Assembly: GCA_004369085.1 (NCBI GenBank)
Contig: ML210259.1
Location: forward strand, 1 to 64,000
Direction: 5' to 3'
Source of the DNA: Coprinopsis marcescibilis
Taxonomy: Eukaryota; Basidiomycota; Agaricomycetes; Agaricales; Psathyrellaceae
Length of the DNA stretch: 64,000 nucleotides
Shown here in pieces: positions 43,836-57,414 of this stretch. The translations under genes and the position numbers were made by a program. Every line of letters starts with the position of its first letter. The first letter of the stretch is position 1. The notes under the pieces were generated by a model. That model was not told the DNA's origin. It did not search any database and saw only the letters and a list, made by a program, of their open reading frames with translations.

Positions 43836-46755
43836 TTACCACATCCCCACCTGCTGGTGCTGCTGGTGGTGATTATGAAGTTGGTGGTGCCCATGTCCAT
43901 TCATCATCCCAAACATCGAGTCGATCTCGCCCATCGAATGGTCAACGCCACCGTCCTCCATCAGCTCCTCCTTGAAATTCGGCCCTCCCATGCCAGTCCT
44001 CACACCCCTCGCACGGCCGCGCTCAAAATCATCCTCTCCACCAGCCTGCCCATTCGAATTGGCAGACTCATGCGTACCAGAACTCTCAGGACTCAAGCTC
44101 CCAGTCCCATTCACATTCACATTCCCTTCCCCACCCTTGTCAACCTCCATATCCTCTTCAGGCATAGACGGCAACCTCGGGGGCTTCGGCCTCGAAGACG
44201 ACGACGAATGCTTATGGTGTCCCTTCCTCGCAACACCGCCCTTGATCGGAGCAGTGCCATTGTTGGCACTCGAATTACCACCACCACTGCCCACACTCGA
44301 CAAAGTAGGGCTCGCCAAAAACTCATCATGAAGTACCATCTCCCCATCATTCCCCCCACCCAACCCCAGACTCATCGAATCATCCCCCTCCAGGCTGCCT
44401 TCATCATCGTCCAAAGACGACAATGCTTTCCGCATCTGTTCCAGCGAATCGTTTCGGCCGATGCCCCCATCAACATCTGGGGACTCGGACGAGAGAGGCT
44501 CGCCTCGGAATTTTCGTAGCTCCTGCTCCAGCTCGCGATTGCGTGCGCCTTGAGCAGTGACCAGCTGTTGGAGATACCTGTACAATACAAAAATGAGCCA
44601 GATGAATGCGAAAGACGAGACAAGCCACAAACCTAATATACTCCACACTTTTCCTCAAAATCATACCCTTGTTGGCCTTGACGACGGCCGCCCCATCCAC
44701 TCCGTTTACAGGAACACCATCGTCGTCCTTCTCCAGCTTGAGCGCAGGATCCTGAGGACCTTTTGGGACAAGCGCATCCTCCGTCAACGGCGGGGTAATC
44801 GACGCGCCGTTATCCTTCGCATTCGGCGGGCCTGCTCCAGACGAAAAAAGATCTCATAAGCCACATAAATTACAGATCCTCAAATGATAATAAAAACTAA
44901 CCTGTGCCGTCCAGCAAGCATTCCGGAATCAACGTCGCAAGCTCGCTGATCTTTTCGTTGATATTATCCCTGCGCCTCCTCTCTACAGCGTTATGACTCT
45001 CCCTTCTCCTCCTGCGTTTTTCGTTCGCAAGCAGCGCCTGCTTGTCGGCGACATGGGGCGTCGGGGCAGCGGGAGCGGCGATTGCACTCTGCTGCGCGCC
45101 AGATCCAGGCGCACTCCCGACAGACAGACCCATACCCATATTCCCCATTCCATAGCTCGATCCCGCAGCAGGAACGCCACCCGCAGCAAGCGCAGTCATC
45201 CCATTAGGACCATTACTGCTCCCTAATCCGCCGCCCAAAACGCTAGGCAAGCTTCCAGGACTCGCACCAGAGGGGCTTCCGTTGCTCCCAGAACCATTCA
45301 CGTTCCCACTCCCAAATCCATACGAGGACTGGTAGGAGTGATCGAGAGGCGATTTGGGTAACCCGCTGCCCGAGAGGTGGTGCTGGTGGTGGTGTGGGTG
45401 CGGGAGATGCTGTTCCAAAGGTGATTTCGGAAGCGAGTGTGCCATGTGGTGCAATGGGGGCAGATGGTGCGAAAGGTCAGAATTGGGCCCCGTAGAAGAC
45501 TGCGGTGGAGGCGAGAGCGAGAACGGTCCATAGCCAGAGTGCGAGTGCGAGTGGTGGTGCGAAGGAAGCGAAGAATGTACAGATTGATGAGATCCAAGCG
45601 ATTCTGGAGTGGGTAGATAGTCGGCGCTGTATGCGAAAAAGTCAGTATATGCGCAAAATTGGTGAATGTATGCACGCAAAAACGTGGTTGTATGCGCGAA
45701 ACTTTGCAGAAAGGGCCGACTTACGAGTTTTGGTTTTGCCCCTGGCTCATGAACCAAGGATTTCCGTTGCTGGGATTGGCCCCTGCGCTCATCGGGCTCC
45801 CGACGATTCCGCCATGGGCCCCTCTCTGGCCACCACCGGGGATCAAGATTGCATGCGGTCTGCCGTGTAATGGAGGCGGACTGGTTCCGCTAATGCTGTT
45901 GCCCCTCCTTGTCCTGGTGGTCCTCGCGGGACCGACGCCTCCAGAATTGAGCGCGCTGAGCGCTGCCGACGGGTTCGAACCTGTGGCATTCGTCGATGAT
46001 GGCGGTCTCGAGTGCGATCGTGGGCGACCGTTGGCTGGGACCGATCCTGGCTGAGTGTGGCTCGGCGACGGTGTCTGCCTGGCAAAGCCATTGTGAGGGT
46101 TGTGGTAAGACGATGGAGGTGGATTTCCGCCTAGCTGTGGCGAGGAGGGTGTGAGAGGATTGTTTTCTGGCGGCGGCTCGTAGCGCATGGACGAGTTCAG
46201 GGCAGGCAAAGTCGAGTTGAAATGCGGCGGCGGATGGTTGTGATAGTCATGCAACGACGTCGACGGCGAGTGCAAAGAGCTCGGCTGGCTGCCTGTCCCG
46301 TTGTTGCCGCCGTTTGGTACGCCATTCGGATTGGTGTTTACGGGGATTGGACTGGAGACATCGAAGATGTTGTGTGTGCGGTGGTAGCCATCATCGTAGG
46401 CGCCCCCGTTCCCTCCTCCTCCGCCGGCGCCAGCCCCAGTCCCACCTCCCCCTCCAGCGCCAGATTGCGTAGGCCCAGATGTCCGATCGCCCATCAACGA
46501 CACGAGGTCGTCGTTGAAATCATGGCTGCCCTCGCCAGAGCCTGCAGGAGGCGGAAACTTGCGAAAGGCATCAGGCAGGAAGCTCTGTGGAAACAGATCG
46601 TTCATGTTGTTGCCTGACCCGTTCCCATTCGATCCTCCTGCATTGTTAGAGCCCGAGGTCCCTCCTGGCGGTGTGCCAGGCGAAGGCAGATGGAATCCCT
46701 CGACCCGGACCTGAGCTTTGTACGTCGTGGCTGGTGCCGCGCTGAAGAACGACAT
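43836..46755 (-). CDS. bHLH-leucine-zipper transcription factor (MiT/TFE- or USF-like)
   Basis: Exons (minus) 45725-46755, 44902-45626, 44633-44831 and 43836-44577 total 2697 nt, 898 residues. The bHLH starts near residue 545: basic region RRRRESHNAVERRRRDNINE (with the H-x3-E-x3-R E-box contacts), helix 1 ISELATLIPECLLDG, an unusually long Asp/Pro/Lys loop of about 45 residues, and helix 2 KANKGMILRKSVEYIRYLQQ. A zipper-like helix follows (ARNRELEQELRKF). The loop contains an intron. Long flanks are Pro/Ser/His/Gly-rich and low-complexity; the C-terminus ends with Gln/His. It binds CANNTG E-box DNA as a dimer in the nucleus; target genes are unknown. The long upstream region with no gene (46.8-57.4 kb) may hold its control elements. 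The start ATG at 46755 is the first in frame and gives MSFFSAAP. Confidence 0.88.
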
Positions 46756-49567
46756 GGAGGCGCCTGGATATGTTTGTCGTTGTCGTTGTTGCGGTCGTGG
46801 TCGTCGTCGTCGTCGCTGTCGTTGTGGATCGTCGTAGGCTAGTTCAAGCTAGACCTGTGGTGGCAAAATATGCCGCGGCGTCCGATATGTGTGGTGGATA
46901 AAAGAATCTCCCGGCTATGGCGCTTTGCCCCCTGTTCTGTGGGGAGATTGACGGCCGTTGGTATGCAAAGTGGCCGGATTGGAGTGTTTACAGCCGGTGT
47001 GGCTCGGCACGCCAATGTGGACCTGGAAATAGGGTCAGAACAGGCTCTCGAGAGAGGAGTTGGGTAAAGCGACTGACGGTGGGTTATAAAGTTGGGAGGA
47101 GAAGGTGTTGATGGATGAGTCGATTGAGAAGGACTCGCCAGTCGAATCGGGGAATAATATCCAGAAAATAATTACATGTGCTGCGCCATCCTAATCGGAA
47201 AGAAGGGGGCGTGGCATTGCTTATTTTTATTTTCTGTCTCGGTTATCTCAACAGCGAATCGGATATCTATCGATGATAAGTCCCTTCAAGTTCCCATCAG
47301 TCATCTCCAAATCGGCGGCCCTCGCCACACAGTTTCCAAATCCACTGTCCCGGGCCTTCACCAAGTCACCATCACCCGTCCTTCACACTCCTCTGACGCA
47401 ATGCAATATCTTTATCTTTATTTATCAAACCCCCTCCCCGCTCTCATCCCGCCTGCAATTGCAATTTGGCGCGCGTTCCGGAACATTCCCCGCACCTTCC
47501 CCACATTCACCTATCCGCAAAAGGCAATTGCTTTGCATATCTGATAATCGCCCCCTCTTCGGCTTCAGTTGCCCTCCTCACGACCTTCGCATGGCCTTGC
47601 CGAAAACTTTCCCTGCCCGTTTCAGCACAGAATTGAATCCATGCCTCGATCTCTCCCGCCCACCCAGCCTTGCTCACCCGCAAACAATATATCTCCCTCG
47701 AAATGCACATCAACCGTAGATCTGAATCGCCCCCGTCGCTGCCGCCAATTTCACCAATTCCAAATGACCAGGTTCGAACTCCGTCATCACAGTTCTCGGG
47801 GTCCGTCCCTCTGAGAGTGAACGAACAGATCTTCGCAACAGGAACCCTCAGCATCCGAGTTTCATCGAGTCACCAAGTCTACATATCCGTACTTTGTCGC
47901 CCACTGTCACTCCGTTGTCTCCGAATTCTGTCAAACTACCTTCCCTCGCAGAACGTCACCAACCGATGTTGTAACCTCACAGACCCCCAAAGCAATCATA
48001 AGTGCTTCGGGGAATCAGGCCGACCGTCTTTCGTTCCTTGATTTTCATTCACATATATATAGGCCTCTGCCCAGTTCCAGCCAGTTCCCCTCTCCAAGTA
48101 TCCGGAGGCCTACACACCAACGCGGTACTCCTCGACATGAATGTCACAGATCGCCAAGCACGCGCGATTCCAAATTCGTGAGTCAGAAGCAGGTTCTTCT
48201 CCCTAACATCCGGCCTTAATTGCAGCCTTGACTAAAACCCTACATAGCACCCCGGACAATGCCGAAATGCCAGCGACAAATGTATTCGTTGCGATCTCTT
48301 GTTGCAACTCGCTACAGAGTACAGAATACATACAACATGCTACATGCAGCACCACTTGAATCGTTGTGTAGCACAAACCCATTTATCTGTTCACTTGAAT
48401 TCAACACCCAAAACGGCTTAACCCCGTTCCAAGCGAAAAGACAGAGCCAAATCCAAATCCACATCAGAAACGCTTACATGAATACGGAATACGGTGCTAC
48501 ACGGCGACATTCATGAACACCGGCCTTGATGAGCAGGGAAGTACACATCCACAGTGTATTCCCTCAAATCGCCTCACTTAGTGAAACCCTGCCTCTTCCG
48601 AGTCCGATATGGACACCCTTGAAAGCCTATAAATTTCACAACTATAAACACTCCACTCTCCTCCGTTAGCACCGCACAGACTCGTCGGGACCCGGACCTC
48701 TGCTGTCTCATTTTACGACTGGCAATCACCCTTGACATCTGTCTGTCCACCTTTAGTGCGCACGGATTAGCTCCAGCACCGCAAAACACCTGTATGCAGG
48801 ACGGTTCCGTCCGGTTCCAAAATAAATCTCTTATGACTGTCTGACAAAGTTATGCTGCGGCTCACGGCTCGCGTACGCTCACGGCCGAAACTTGCCCTTT
48901 GCCTTTGCCTTATCCATATCCGCTCCAACAGTCCCTGAAAAAGGCAATGTAAAACTCAAAAAGCATGCCCATGCCACGCAAGACCTGGGTGTTTCTGTTT
49001 CCCTGACCAGATGCCACGCCCACCAACAGCCCGAGCATGAACCATTAACCTATCCATTATCCCTTAGCCGATCCATTCAAACACAAGGGACCCAAAACCC
49101 ATACCAGACAAGCTCTATTTATATCCAACGATGTACGTACATTACTTAAGTACCTCGTGTGTTTCTTCCGCGCTAGCACATACAGGGTCTAGTGCCTGAC
49201 GAGGCACACCGCGTCCCTGGACCTCGAGTTTCCACTGTTCCACGCCAAACGGCAATACTTATCTTGAAGTACCTACCCCCACCAATCCCAGGCCGCCTCA
49301 TCTCCCGAGCAACTCGACATACGTATACGCTGTAATCTCTCTATTGACGTCCCCACGTCAGTCAGTCCTTACTTATGTACTCAAGGTCATATCAGAAGTG
49401 TCCATTGAAGATGGTGGCAGCTCCACGTTCGCCACCCGAATCTATTGGCTGAGGCTGTCAGAAATGATGTACATCCGAAATACGTACGTACAGATCGGAA
49501 ACATACTTAATCTCTGGTAAAGCTATTGTCATCCATGAATAGACTACTACATACATCCAGAGTAAGT

Positions 49568-49591
49568 GAGTAAGTAAGAACTTACTTACTC
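49568..49591. repeat. 11-bp inverted repeat with 2-nt centre
   Basis: Arms gagtaagtaag (49568-49578) and cttacttactc (49581-49591) separated by aa, in a region rich in tac/gta steps (acgtacgta, acatacat). Confidence 0.8.
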
Positions 49592-50949
49592 TTTCATTTC
49601 ACTGACGAACCGTGGACGACATCGGCCCATCGGCCGGGGAGATGAACTCTCGCCATGAGTTACTTATTACTTTGGCTTATTGATTACATGGCAAGCGCAA
49701 TCATGATGGCATATGTTTTCTGATACCGTTCGAAAGAAGTGCAAGGTTAGAGTTAAGGTTATCATTACGATTAAGATGATATCCATCTCCTCAACCTGTT
49801 CAAACCATCCGCTCAGTGAAGGCACTGCTCATCGCTACACCCACAGCCCATAACCAAAGTAATTACTAAAATCGTACATATGTACGTTACGACCATAGCT
49901 TCAGCGAATAGAACACGGCGAACAATTACACATTCACGGCAGCCACCGACCTCGAGGCGAATGATTGATTCTGATCTTGACTCTGTACTCATTTATTTCA
50001 AATTGTACATATGGAAACTGAATACATACTTAGCGTCGCCGGTCGTTGATTATGCGGACCTATAAATACGCATACCCTGCCATCTCCACCAACGTCGCTC
50101 AAACGGCTTATCACTGAGCTAGCGCCTCACATCCGAATCACTGCGCGAACATGATTGTTTTTTTTACCTGGCTGACACTCTCAAAAATATATAAAAGGTG
50201 CATGCAACCCGGACCCACCGTGTGTTAACCCTCGGGCATCGAGGCTACTTCCAATTAAATAGCAGGACCCTGTACAGTTCCGACCTTTACTCAATGGGCG
50301 TATGTATACCAACTTCAACAGACACACCAGCCCTCATAAACAGGCAACTCAACTACCAAACATACTCAAGACCTTTATTTACCCGGACTCTCAATTTCAT
50401 CTAAAATTTTCAAATACAATCACGCATCACAATCATGGTACATACCCTCCGACTCGACAAGTACATTATGATTATGAGTCAACCAACGGCGCCTCCCGTT
50501 AACTCCTCGACCAAGTACGTATGCCTCCACCACTGGCCCCAGGGCCCACCTCCCATACCACACGAGGCAGATCTTACGACCCATCCCCACGACCTGTCAC
50601 ATCCAAACCCAGATTCCAACGGACAAAAAAGAATATGCAACTCCCTGCCAACTCCCATCTCCATCCCCACCGCCCAGCCGCGCTCCCAATACTTACATGG
50701 TGATCATGCCCATAAGCAGACATGCTTCTCCCGACACTTACGTTCAACGTTTGATTCCCAACCTGCAGTGGCGACACCTTGTCCGACACGTCCGAGTCCG
50801 TGTCCGATTCTAGCTGCGCAATCATTTGGACTTGTGGCGTGAAATGGACCTGTGAAGTCGTTTGGATGAGCCAACGGTGTCTCACAATCCACTTGACGAG
50901 CCTAGGTGCCCGATTTCGTAGGGGAGACAGATAGAGAACACCGGCTCGT

Positions 50950-51660
50950 AAGGAACAATTAACGGTGCCGTCTCTTCAGACGTCCCAGCCCCAACAACCC
51001 AAGCCCTTCCCGCCAAGTACCACAATAAAGTCCAGAAGTCGCCAAGAGCAGAAAAGGCGCCAATGGCCCTTTGCTTCGTTGATGCAAGGTTGGCAGACAG
51101 TAATCGATCGACTTCCCCCAAGGCGTCCCAGCGGCATTGCCCGTGAGCTGACCGAGGGTGGCGAGGCTTCGTGCCTGTGGTCTTCCCGTTCTTGACGACG
51201 ATCAGACGCTTCTCGCCGTCGGCATCGCGCTGGCTGCGGCTCGCAGATCTGGCCGACCTCGCTGACCTTAAAGTCGGCCCGGCCCTCAAGGAGCACTTCC
51301 AGGGATGGAAGTCGGCCGAAGATATCTTGGAACAACCTAGCTAGCTGCCGCGAGCAAAATGCGATCACTCTGGCTGATCTCGCGGAGTGCAAGGCGGATG
51401 ATGCAGAGGCGTCGTACCAAGGCGTCTGGAGTTGACCGTTCTGGATGTCATGGGCGACGACGATTGACAGAAATTGCCGCTGGGGAAGAGCTTTTGGGCC
51501 CCAGGCCTCGGCAACGGGCAGGGACAATCCACGACCTCGCACTGGCAAGAATCCAAGCGCTCGTAGATGAGCTGGCGGCATACTTCGAGCTAGCGGTGCA
51601 CCGGATGGTCACAGACAGAGCGGATCTCTCGCATAGCGCGTTGCGTGTCTAGGGCCAATG
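50950..51660. other. GC-rich island with overlapping long frames, possible decayed coding region
   Basis: This stretch is richer in GC than its neighbours. Plus-strand pieces in different frames read as protein-like, for instance ADLADLADLKVGPALKEH, then NAITLADLAECKADDAEASY, then IHDLALARIQALVDELAAYF. The order and the frame changes suggest one decayed or spliced gene, possibly of transposon origin. Minus-strand frames of up to 201 codons overlap it. The family could not be named. Confidence 0.3.
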
Positions 51661-54600
51661 TGTGCAGTTCAGGGATTATCAGAGTCGTTGAAAGCTGCAG
51701 GGCAGGAGCTGGAGGGACGCGACTGGTGGCGGTTGAATCCGAGACGAGCGGGCGACCTTTGCTCACTTACTGCACTAGCTATGCAAGACACAGAAAGGTC
51801 GCCATGCAGCAAGACCGATGTAGATCCCACTGAGCTCGTTACTCGAGAGATTTGCCGAATACAAGAGGTAAGCAAAGGATATAGGGAAAAATCGTGGACA
51901 GAAAATAGGGCAGCTCGAAACCCGCGCGACTCGGAAAAATAATTTGCTTGGCCATGCTTGCTACCTGGTCCGAGCGTCTGACACACATGGCCACAACCCT
52001 AACAGGCAGCCCTACTTAGACCAGAACGAACTGCAAAACGTTGAAACAGGTTTACACCCAAGCTTACACACAGGCTACTTCAGTATTTAATTTTGGTTTC
52101 TCTCTTTGAAATATAAAATGAATTGTTCTCATTTTGTAGTTCTTGGTTCCTACTGGACCTTCAAACGAGTCCGAGTCAGCGCAATTACAAAAGTACGAGA
52201 TCGGGTGCATGGCATCAGCGAGGAATTCAAGATCCGAGCTCGGTATAGAGCATTGAACGTATGGTGAAAATGAAGGATCGCGGTGGAGCTGCCGGCAAGC
52301 TGCAATCAGCGAAAGCCGACTGGGGAGGGGCTAGGTTAGTGAGATCAGCGCTCGAAGCCCGTGTTAGCGCTGACAATTGCGTCTCGGGATTCGGCTTTAT
52401 CAACAGTGCAACCATACCCCTAATTTCATCGAATCTACCATCGAACCCTGAATCACTTTTTTTCCATTCCAGAGCAATAAAAAGGTGGTGTAGACCCAGT
52501 GTGAGCGTATTATACTGCAATTGTATGTAACCACTGGTAACTATCAGGCTGTCAGCTAATGTTAACGTTTCTTTCGATAACGTCGGATCCTATATGTGAT
52601 TCTGCAGTCGAAATTGCTCCAATTAGGGGATTATGACACCGGTACCCGGTACGAGCTCTTGTCTTACGCAGTCGACTAGTGGAGGTAGGCAGGAGAAACG
52701 AGCGCTTCCGACAACCGCGCCGGGAAAATCAAAACAATATCGGCCAGCTTGGAACTTGGGGAGTTTTACTTTTGGCTGATTGCCGATTGATTGGTGCCCG
52801 TGTAATATCTCAAAATGCGCCCTATTATATGGCTTGATGTTGAGAGTACTATCGCATAGCTACCTTTTGAGCCAGAAATCATCAAGAAACCCGGAGACAA
52901 AGTTTCAGGGCCCACCGTCATCTCCGGCTTACCACTCCATCGAATGGAGCCACATCAATCACTCAATAATAACCAAGGAGCAGACCAAGTGAGTCAGGTA
53001 CACACCACCCTCTGGTATATACATTTCGGGAGGTTGTGGTGCTAAAGTGGACCAAGGGACTTGGGAACTTGATCTCTCCATCTGATGATCCAATTTCCGA
53101 TCTGGATACTGGAGCGAGCGGCTATACATTGTTCGAGCCTCATTTCCCGCTCAGGGTGCTTATAAACCACCTTCATCTCAGGTCGAAGGCATAACTATTT
53201 ACCCGCATCCATCCACATACCCACACCACGGGCTATGTAGATAAACGTGTTGTGGAGCGAGTAGACGCCTTTTTCCACACATCAGAGACCGAGTCGATAG
53301 TAACGGATGGCTTCTACATCGAGGTCAAATTACGCTCCTTAATCAGCCTTTAGAGACTCACCCTAATCTCTAGTATGTACTCTAGTATGTACTCAAAGCT
53401 ATCAAAGGTTGGATTTCGATGTCGACTTGCGGCTTCTTTCGAATTTATGGCAAGTGTTCCGGAACCGCCGAAAACACACCCATCGAGCTCCCGTCTTTGA
53501 ATGAAATGGTATCAAATGAGGGGATCAGGTCCCTTAGGCTATTCAATAAAGCCCACCATATTGAAAAGCTAACATGGGCAAGAATCAAACAGGAATCAGT
53601 GGCTGCCGTACCTTTCCCGACAGTCCACTATAGCTTACACATCCGTGTCAGTGAAGTGAGGCTCCGAACTTGGTAGGCGATGTACGAATTAGGTGTGTCT
53701 GCCATAGCTAACCCGGAAGGAGCTCCGCCAGTCTCTCGACTCGTTTAACCTCAAAGCTGCCAATGGTTTCAAGTTATTTATAGTTTTAGGTGGCTATCTA
53801 ATCTATCCATCATAACGAGCGTCACCAAGCTTTTTCAAGTCTCGTTTAATTCAGTTACGGTGATTTGGACAGTGTGTGGGTGGAAGCAAGCCGGTATGTG
53901 CTTAGGTTAAGTACGGGGCTGTCGGTAATACCTACTTATCTAACTTTTGAATTTGTGTATATGCGGACAGGAAGGGTATCGGGGAATGTAGTCCTTTATC
54001 TGATTGCAGCAGGGGAAGACCTGAAACTCTTCAGCTGTATCAGAGTAACCTACCTTCAGTAGAATGGATGGGGATTTCATCTGTGGTACATGGTATGAAC
54101 AAGGCGCAGTAAATATAATCTTTATTTTATGCATCATACTCCTCGTCAAAAGCAACGGCACGGACATAGCAGAGGTTAAGCTTAAAGCATAGCAAACGAT
54201 CCGGGCCTCAGGAATTCAATCTTTTCTCCGCCTTCATTATCCTTCCATTCCACTCGGGCCGACTGACGGCAAGGATGACACAAAACGGCATCGACGTCGA
54301 TGTAGATGCGATCGTATCCTCCACTTCATCAGAAAACGCAGCATCTCTTCGCTCGGACCACTCAATAAGCCTAACATAGAGACGCGACTTCTATTACCAC
54401 TCTTAATCGTCTTCGACCGATCCAGATCCATCGAGCAACCAATACGCTTCGGATGGCGGCTCTCGGATAAATCTGAAAGAGAACATCCGCTCACAAACTA
54501 GCTTCAAACGACAAAGTTTGCGAACGGGCCACCTTAGCCGCAACAAATAACCCAACCGCAGCGACCCAACAAGGAAACTTGGGACACGGCCCTTCGCATC

Positions 54601-57414
54601 AGCCGAAGGTAAGTCATACCATTAAGGATAAGAAGACTGGCCCAGCCCAGGTCTCAGCTCATCACCATCATCTTCCGGTCCTTCATGGCCAGCCGACTCG
54701 GGAAATCAATAAACAGTTTGACAAATACCGTTCGACTGAAAGCTTGAATTCATAAATCTCACCCCCATTCATCTGACATCAGGTCTGCCTCGAGGCAGAA
54801 CCTGTAGTTGTCCAATCAATGGTACATACATCACAAACATCAAACAGGGTTTAATGTCCCATCTCCATTAGCCGCTTGAGCGCTACTCAACTCGCAGAGT
54901 CCCGCCCTTCTAGAAAGTATCCTTTGGTTTAGACCTCCAACGCGAGTTGATATACACCTACGAAGCTACTGGTTTTAGCGCTTGCAGCCGTCAAGCCAGG
55001 ACCCCACAGGACGGAGCCCATTATCCCATTCACGTACTCACCACAAGCGAAATGAAGTCCACGACACCTCGCACGGAGACTTTCCTGGCTGCGATCGGTC
55101 CAAAGCCACAAGCTTCAGTAATGTCCATGCTTCGGTAATGTCCATTATGTTAGCCACGCCATCGGAAATACAGCGTTTACACACACCCAGACGCCGAACC
55201 TGGATCCTTGGAGTAAAGCGCCTCGAGGCTACCGCACTTCTCTTGCAGCGCTCGTATCATATATGGCTCTTGAATCAGAACCTCAAAATTCTGGGCACCG
55301 CGATGATCGTGATAGTGGCGTCCCGATGGAAGGAGCTGTAGCCTCTGAGTTCCAACCCCGGTTTCGATGATATCGCCAAGTTAAGCTCTGCTTCCTCCCG
55401 CCGATACCTAGGCACCGGAGAGCATCTGTCAATCTCATTAAGGTAATGGAAGAAAAGATCATGATGCTGCACCGGGCTTCGTGAGCATACACGCTTCAGG
55501 ATAGATGAATGGCCTCTCGATCGCCCCCTTTCTACGCTTTACGTTGGGAGTAAAGGAGAACAAGAAGGATGATCACAACGCAGGGAACGATGACGCTGCA
55601 TCTGCAATTCTCTCCTCAGCCCCTGTCCACGACGTTCTCGGCGCCATCTAGAAACGACGGCTACTGTGAAGAGAACAGAACTGGCGATCCTCGATCCAGA
55701 CTCCAGAGCCAGGAAATCAGAGCCTCGCAAACGTGGTTCTCGCGTGAGTTCAGTCCCTAGATCCCTCCATGTGTAGATGCGTACATTCGGGCACCCACAA
55801 ACAGGCCCAGGGAACGAGCGATCAGGCAGGAATGACGTGCGGCCTGACTTCGGGAACGTGGTCCACCCTAATTAAGCAAACTCGCATTCCTGGCATCGTC
55901 AGGAAGGCATTAAGTTGATACATACGCCCATATTGCGTAGACATTTAAACCGAAGACAAAGCGGACTGACTGATGACTCGGATGACGCACTTGAAACATA
56001 AGAATGTCTAGATCATCAGCGACCTCCTCGAGAAGTAGCATGGTGCATCACTTACCATCATCAGCCATCCAAACCAGCTGGAAGAGCTCGATCCAAGCTC
56101 CAAGTTCCATTCTCGACAGAATTGTTACTGCACCCTGAGAACCCGTTTATGACATCCTTTTCGATCCTTCATTCTTCCCCGCCAATTCTCAACGGACTCA
56201 CCCCATGCGATTCACACTCTACTAGGTCTGACTTCCCTGTTCACACTTTCCCACCCACGCATATGGCTTGAAGTCGTGAACGTGGTGCGGGAAGGTCGGT
56301 GTTTAGCCTTCATTAAATAGAATCAAGTCACAGTACCTTGTAAACCGGAACATTGGACGATCTAAACTGTGCAATTAGCACCCCAGGCTCTTGCCACGCG
56401 GTCAGATCGCCATAGACCGCTACAGAATCCAAAAGCTAATCAGTGCGCAGCTCCCATGAGAGCAATATTCGAACCTGCTAAAACACACGCACCGAACACA
56501 AAACATATCTCTGCCCATCCTCGCCGAAAGAGTAGAGATGGTTTCCTATTTGAAACGCTTGGCACCTTCAGGCTGTCAAATTAATCATCACTCTTTGACA
56601 GGCAGCATCGAAATAACCCATAGTGCTTACCTTGCACAACGGAGATTGTGAAGATCATCCAATTGGTATTGACGGTCTCCTTCGCAGTATCACCCTTTGT
56701 GAACGTCGTGCGCGGCATTTCGACAGGCCAGCATCATCATCGAGAGTACGCATGGCTGGGTCAACACTTAATTATCCATCAGCACATCGAATATCCGTGC
56801 AACAGGGAACAGAAATGACCAGGGAAGAATGGAAACTCACTTTGGCGCGAAATCACCAAGCGGGCATCTCGGTGATGTTGATCTCCGAGACCCCGGGTTG
56901 CCGGGTTGAGTAGGGTCGACCGTTGCTACAGGCCAATTGCAGTCTAATAGGTTGGTGACATCTGGTGCATAAAACGTTAAGGTCAGTGAGCAGTGGAAGT
57001 GAAACAAAGAATCCCAGATGAGGGCCCCAGGCGGGGCCAGGCGGGACGAGACCAGGGTATTGGACGCACCACAGAGAAATGTCTGAACCAATCCCTGCAG
57101 CTTCTCCAAGGCTCGAGCCACCATACGCCCGACTCAGTCAATAAGACCCTCACCACAAAACCCTTGGATCCAGCCAGCGATTGGCCCGCCACCAGCCAGT
57201 CGGACAGCGTCCACCCCGTCGCGTACACGTTGCGTCACCAGCCCATAATTGTGGACAGGCGTGACAATGCAAGTCGAAGAAGGACGGACAGTGGGACACG
57301 CATGTTATTAGGTTGATTGAAGTACAAGTTATGCAATATCCATGAACAAGACAAATTAAGGATACCATTCCATTATGCGACCTTCGTGTTTCCTCCAAAC
57401 GGCATCGGGCAAGC

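Larger units (their letters stand above)
46756..57414. other. Gene-poor stretch of about 10.6 kb
   Basis: No gene with a recognisable domain lies between the bHLH start and SDHB. Small frames on both strands are scattered, uncorrelated and short. The left 1 kb must include the bHLH leader and promoter. A GC-rich island at about 50.95-51.66 kb and a hairpin at 49.57 kb are listed separately. I saw no clear tRNA, rRNA, transposase or CRISPR. Confidence 0.5.

Noticed and set aside
43857..44519. 220-codon plus-strand frame opposite the last bHLH exon
   Set aside because: His/Arg/Pro-rich antisense shadow of the conserved gene.
45960..45985. ggttcgaa-type T-loop suggesting a tRNA
   Set aside because: It lies inside the bHLH coding exon and no acceptor or anticodon stems pair around it; similar matches at 29.56 and 47.77 kb also fail.
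50574..50885. Minus frame with Gly/Trp-rich start
   Set aside because: No motif, and the overlapping plus-strand frames are equally open; composition effect.
56837..57228. Overlapping minus frames next to SDHB (LEKLQGLVQTFLCG-like text)
   Set aside because: Some protein-like text but no stop-free model with splice sites and no recognised family.
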